From Mediterranea massiliensis (lineage in GTDB: Bacteria; Bacteroidota; Bacteroidia; Bacteroidales; Bacteroidaceae): DNA of 64,000 nt. Under the pieces are notes generated by a model that was not told where the DNA came from, made no database searches, and was given only the letters and a program-made list of their open reading frames with translations. Made by a program: the position numbers and the translations under genes. Shown in pieces: positions 61,721-64,000 of the stretch; position 1 is the stretch's first letter; the number at the start of each line of letters is the position of its first letter. The DNA lies in NCBI GenBank assembly GCA_015060695.1, contig SUYA01000012.1, positions 1 through 64,000 on the forward strand, given 5' to 3'.

Positions 61721-62547
61721 GGTTGCCATCGGGCATCATGCATTTCCATCACTTCGCAATAACCGGCATCAGAAAGGACCTGCAGAGCCTCGATACGTCC
61801 GTTATTGATTCGTTCAGGATAGTGAGCATCGCTATTGACCTGTAAAGGAATACCTAATGTATGCAAATAACTCAGGTAGCGTTTATTGGGAAAAAATGTG
61901 CCTGTTTCCAGATAAGTTTTGGTATTTACTTCCATTTGATAATTGCGATGGGCAATCTCAGTGAAGAAGTTACGTACCAAGTCGTCGTACCAAGATTCTT
62001 CAAGCAAGCCGGGACGATATAAAGAGGCATTTCGATGTATCTTATCAGCATGCCCCACAATATCGAATCCACCTTGTTCAAGCATTTGGAATTGACGTTC
62101 ATAATAAAGTTTTACGACCCTGTCCAAATCGCCTCCAAAATGTTTATGCACCATTTGAGCAAAAGTAACAGGTGAAGTATCAACATCTACCACATTACCG
62201 GAAGAGTCATGAAGCAAATGCACAGAACCGATGCGGTAATCCAAAGGGAGTTCGCAAAAGCGGGTTAAAGACGGATTGCTTTCTTCATCCAAATAATCAA
62301 TCTCCAACCCTATATATAATTCAATTCGAGAGGCATATTTTTGTTTAAGCCGATTGAACTTAGCCAAGTAAAAAGGCATATACTCCCATTCCATAGTCCA
62401 ATTAGTGGAAAATGGCAAAGGAGCATGCGAGGAAAATCCATAAGAAGTAAATTTCTTACTAATAGCAAAACGCACAAAACTTTCCATATCGGCTCTTCCA
62501 TCGCAATAGTTGCAATGGCTATGGTAATTGGTTAAATTATCCATCAT
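61693..62547 (-). CDS. PHP-family histidinol-phosphatase
   Basis: A 284-residue PHP-domain phosphatase of HisK type. Metal ligands are visible in NYHSHCNYCDG, LEIDYLD, IGSVHLL, VGHADKIHRN and NSDAHYPERI. It would make histidinol from histidinol phosphate; the his cluster in this window lacks this step. Its ATG overlaps the ABC-F stop by 4 bp, and its 3' end overlaps the transglycosylase gene by 28 bp. A related phosphoesterase role cannot be excluded. Confidence 0.85.
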   Translation of the reverse strand: MMDNLTNYHSHCNYCDGRADMESFVRFAISKKFTSYGFSSHAPLPFSTNWTMEWEYMPFYLAKFNRLKQKYASRIELYIGLEIDYLDEESNPSLTRFCELPLDYRIGSVHLLHDSSGNVVDVDTSPVTFAQMVHKHFGGDLDRVVKLYYERQFQMLEQGGFDIVGHADKIHRNASLYRPGLLEESWYDDLVRNFFTEIAHRNYQMEVNTKTYLETGTFFPNKRYLSYLHTLGIPLQVNSDAHYPERINNGRIEALQVLSDAGYCEVMEMHDARWQPQSIIHSLR

Positions 62548-64000
62548 CCTTCTATTTCACTGAGTTCTAACCAACGCATGGTTTTTTCGTCTATTTCATT
62601 ATTCAACATGGGTAATCGCTTGGATTTCTCGGTCAGTTCATCAATGGTAAGAGTTCCGCTACACAACGCCGCCTCAATGATTGCTTTTTCTCGTTCTAAA
62701 GAGGCAATCTCTTTTTCCAATTGTTCAAATTCGCGACGCTCTTTGAAACTCATACGACGGCGTTCATTCAAACGTACTTTGATTGTTTTCTCTTCTTGCG
62801 ATTTAACCTGTTCTTTCTGTATTTCACGTTCTCGACGTATTTTTTCGTCTTTCCATTCGCGATACTGGGTATAATTACCTGGGAAATCACGAATATCTCC
62901 GTTACCGTTGAATACCAATAAATGATCGACCACCTTGTCCATGAAGTAGCGATCGTGGCTAACAACAATGACACATCCTTTAAAATTCTTCAGATACTCT
63001 TCAAGCACTTGAAGAGTAACGATGTCAAGGTCATTGGTTGGCTCGTCGAGTACCAAGAAATTGGGATTCCTCATCAGCACCGTACACAGATATAATCGTC
63101 TGCGTTCGCCCCCACTCAGTTTATATACATAGCTATGTTGCGTTTCGGGGGTAAAAAGGAAATGTTGCAAAAATTGAGAGGCGGTTAAGCGTTTACCTCC
63201 CCCCAGTTCTATGACCTCGGCTATCTCTTGAACGACATCGATAACTTTCATTTGCTCGTTAAAAGAAAGCCCCTCTTGCGAGTAGTAACCAAATTGTACC
63301 GTTTCGCCGATATCCAGTGTACCACCATCGGGTTGTTGCAATCCCATTAGAATTTTTATAAATGTGGATTTTCCGGTACCATTGTTTCCCACAATACCCA
63401 TCTTTTCATAACGCGAAAAGATATAACTGAAGTCATCGAGAATCTTCAATGAACCAAAAGATTTGGAAAGGTGGTCAGCTTCGAATATTTTACTTCCTAT
63501 ATAAGTGGCTTTCACATCAAGTTTCACCTGGCTATGATCAATACGTTGTTTGGCCACCTTCTCTAATTCATAGAAGGCTTCTTCACGGTAGCGTGCCTTA
63601 TGGCCACGAGCTTGAGGCATGCGACGCATCCATTCTAATTCGGTGCGATAGAGATTATTGGCTCGTTCTATTTCCACGTTCTTGGCATCGATACGTTCCT
63701 GGCGTTTTTCCAAATAGTAACTATAATTACCTTTATAGCTGTATAAACTACGTGCATCTATCTCAATGATTTCAGAACATACCCGATCGAGGAAATAACG
63801 ATCGTGCGTCACCATGAGTAATGTGAGATTGGTGCGCCGTAGGTATTCTTCAAGCCACTCAGTCATCTCCAAGTCGAGATGATTGGTAGGTTCGTCGAGT
63901 ATTAACAAGTCGGGTTCGGTAATCAAGGCATTGGCCAAGGCTATGCGTTTGAGTTGCCCACCGGAAAGATGTTTGATTTGCTGGTTGAAGTCGCGTATTT
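62544..64000 (-). CDS. ABC-F family ATPase, N-terminal part beyond the window
   Basis: The frame is open to the window end, so the N-terminus of the gene is missing here. The visible 485 or so residues run from the first ABC signature (LSGGQLKRIALA) and Walker B (LLILDEPTNHLD), through the inter-domain helical linker, to the second ABC domain with Walker A GNNGTGKSTFIKIL, signature LSGGERRRLYL and Walker B FLVLDEPTNDLD. A C-terminal coiled coil follows (about the last 90 residues), as in Uup. ABC-F proteins act on ribosomes or, for Uup, on DNA/ribosome structures; there is no membrane part. It overlaps the PHP gene by 4 bp. Confidence 0.92.
   Translation of the reverse strand, partial: IRDFNQQIKHLSGGQLKRIALANALITEPDLLILDEPTNHLDLEMTEWLEEYLRRTNLTLLMVTHDRYFLDRVCSEIIEIDARSLYSYKGNYSYYLEKRQERIDAKNVEIERANNLYRTELEWMRRMPQARGHKARYREEAFYELEKVAKQRIDHSQVKLDVKATYIGSKIFEADHLSKSFGSLKILDDFSYIFSRYEKMGIVGNNGTGKSTFIKILMGLQQPDGGTLDIGETVQFGYYSQEGLSFNEQMKVIDVVQEIAEVIELGGGKRLTASQFLQHFLFTPETQHSYVYKLSGGERRRLYLCTVLMRNPNFLVLDEPTNDLDIVTLQVLEEYLKNFKGCVIVVSHDRYFMDKVVDHLLVFNGNGDIRDFPGNYTQYREWKDEKIRREREIQKEQVKSQEEKTIKVRLNERRRMSFKERREFEQLEKEIASLEREKAIIEAALCSGTLTIDELTEKSKRLPMLNNEIDEKTMRWLELSEIEG

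Overview
The window looks like a chromosomal segment of a Bacteroides-type gut bacterium. The evidence is NQR subunit A, NAD-epimerase-type threonine dehydrogenase, meso-diaminopimelate dehydrogenase, a UpxY-type capsule antiterminator, and many promoters with the Bacteroides -7 box TAnnTTTG (often with TTG about 19-21 bp upstream) instead of sigma70 boxes and Shine-Dalgarno sites. No phage, IS, conjugative or CRISPR genes are visible.

Layout. (1) 1-19.5 kb is housekeeping: nqrA, a DUF4332 protein, a WbpM-like dehydratase, folC, a seven-gene minus-strand run dnaN-exonuclease-coaBC-recN-rlmB-pseudoprotease/TPR-ridA, a DUF3127 protein with an SSB-like tail, a large anchored protein, phnP-like/DUF4348/tdh, and divergent kbl. 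(2) 19.5-42.5 kb is a capsule/exopolysaccharide locus read on the minus strand. From its 5' end it holds upxY, an unrecognised gene in the upxZ position, a long repeat-rich leader, a phosphonate cassette (PEP mutase fused to a cytidylyltransferase domain, phosphonopyruvate decarboxylase, phosphonoacetaldehyde reductase), a LicD-like transferase, a Wzx flippase, a GT-like gene, a PIG-L deacetylase, five GT2 glycosyltransferases, a Wzy polymerase, the three UDP-L-FucNAc genes split by an unrecognised two-gene insert, a WbuB-like GT, a WbpV-like reductase/epimerase and a WecA/WbpL-like priming transferase. (3) 42.5-43.4 kb is a gene-free region packed with inverted repeats. (4) 43.4-50 kb is ferritin plus one minus-strand run hisH-hisA-hisF-hisIE-ftsE-lysC-lysA. 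(5) 50-64 kb holds tRNA-Asp, ddh, ruvA, a two-component system, an unusual RluA-family enzyme, a GH28 enzyme plus 5'-nucleotidase pair, nfo, a lytic transglycosylase, a PHP phosphatase and an ABC-F ATPase cut by the window edge.

How the capsule genes fit together (inference from families). PEP is turned into phosphonopyruvate, phosphonoacetaldehyde and 2-hydroxyethylphosphonate. The cytidylyltransferase domain could activate this as a CMP ester, and the LicD-like enzyme could place it on the glycan. UDP-GlcNAc is converted to UDP-L-FucNAc by FnlA/FnlB/FnlC-type enzymes and added by the WbuB-like GT. The priming transferase starts the lipid-linked unit, Wzx flips it and Wzy polymerises it. The most notable predictions are a polysaccharide decorated with hydroxyethylphosphonate and a possible invertible promoter, here facing away from upxY, between near-identical 25-bp inverted repeats at 42651-42675 and 43337-43361.

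Limits: calls come from reading motifs and context without database searches. Exact starts, weak promoters and donor/acceptor specificities are uncertain.
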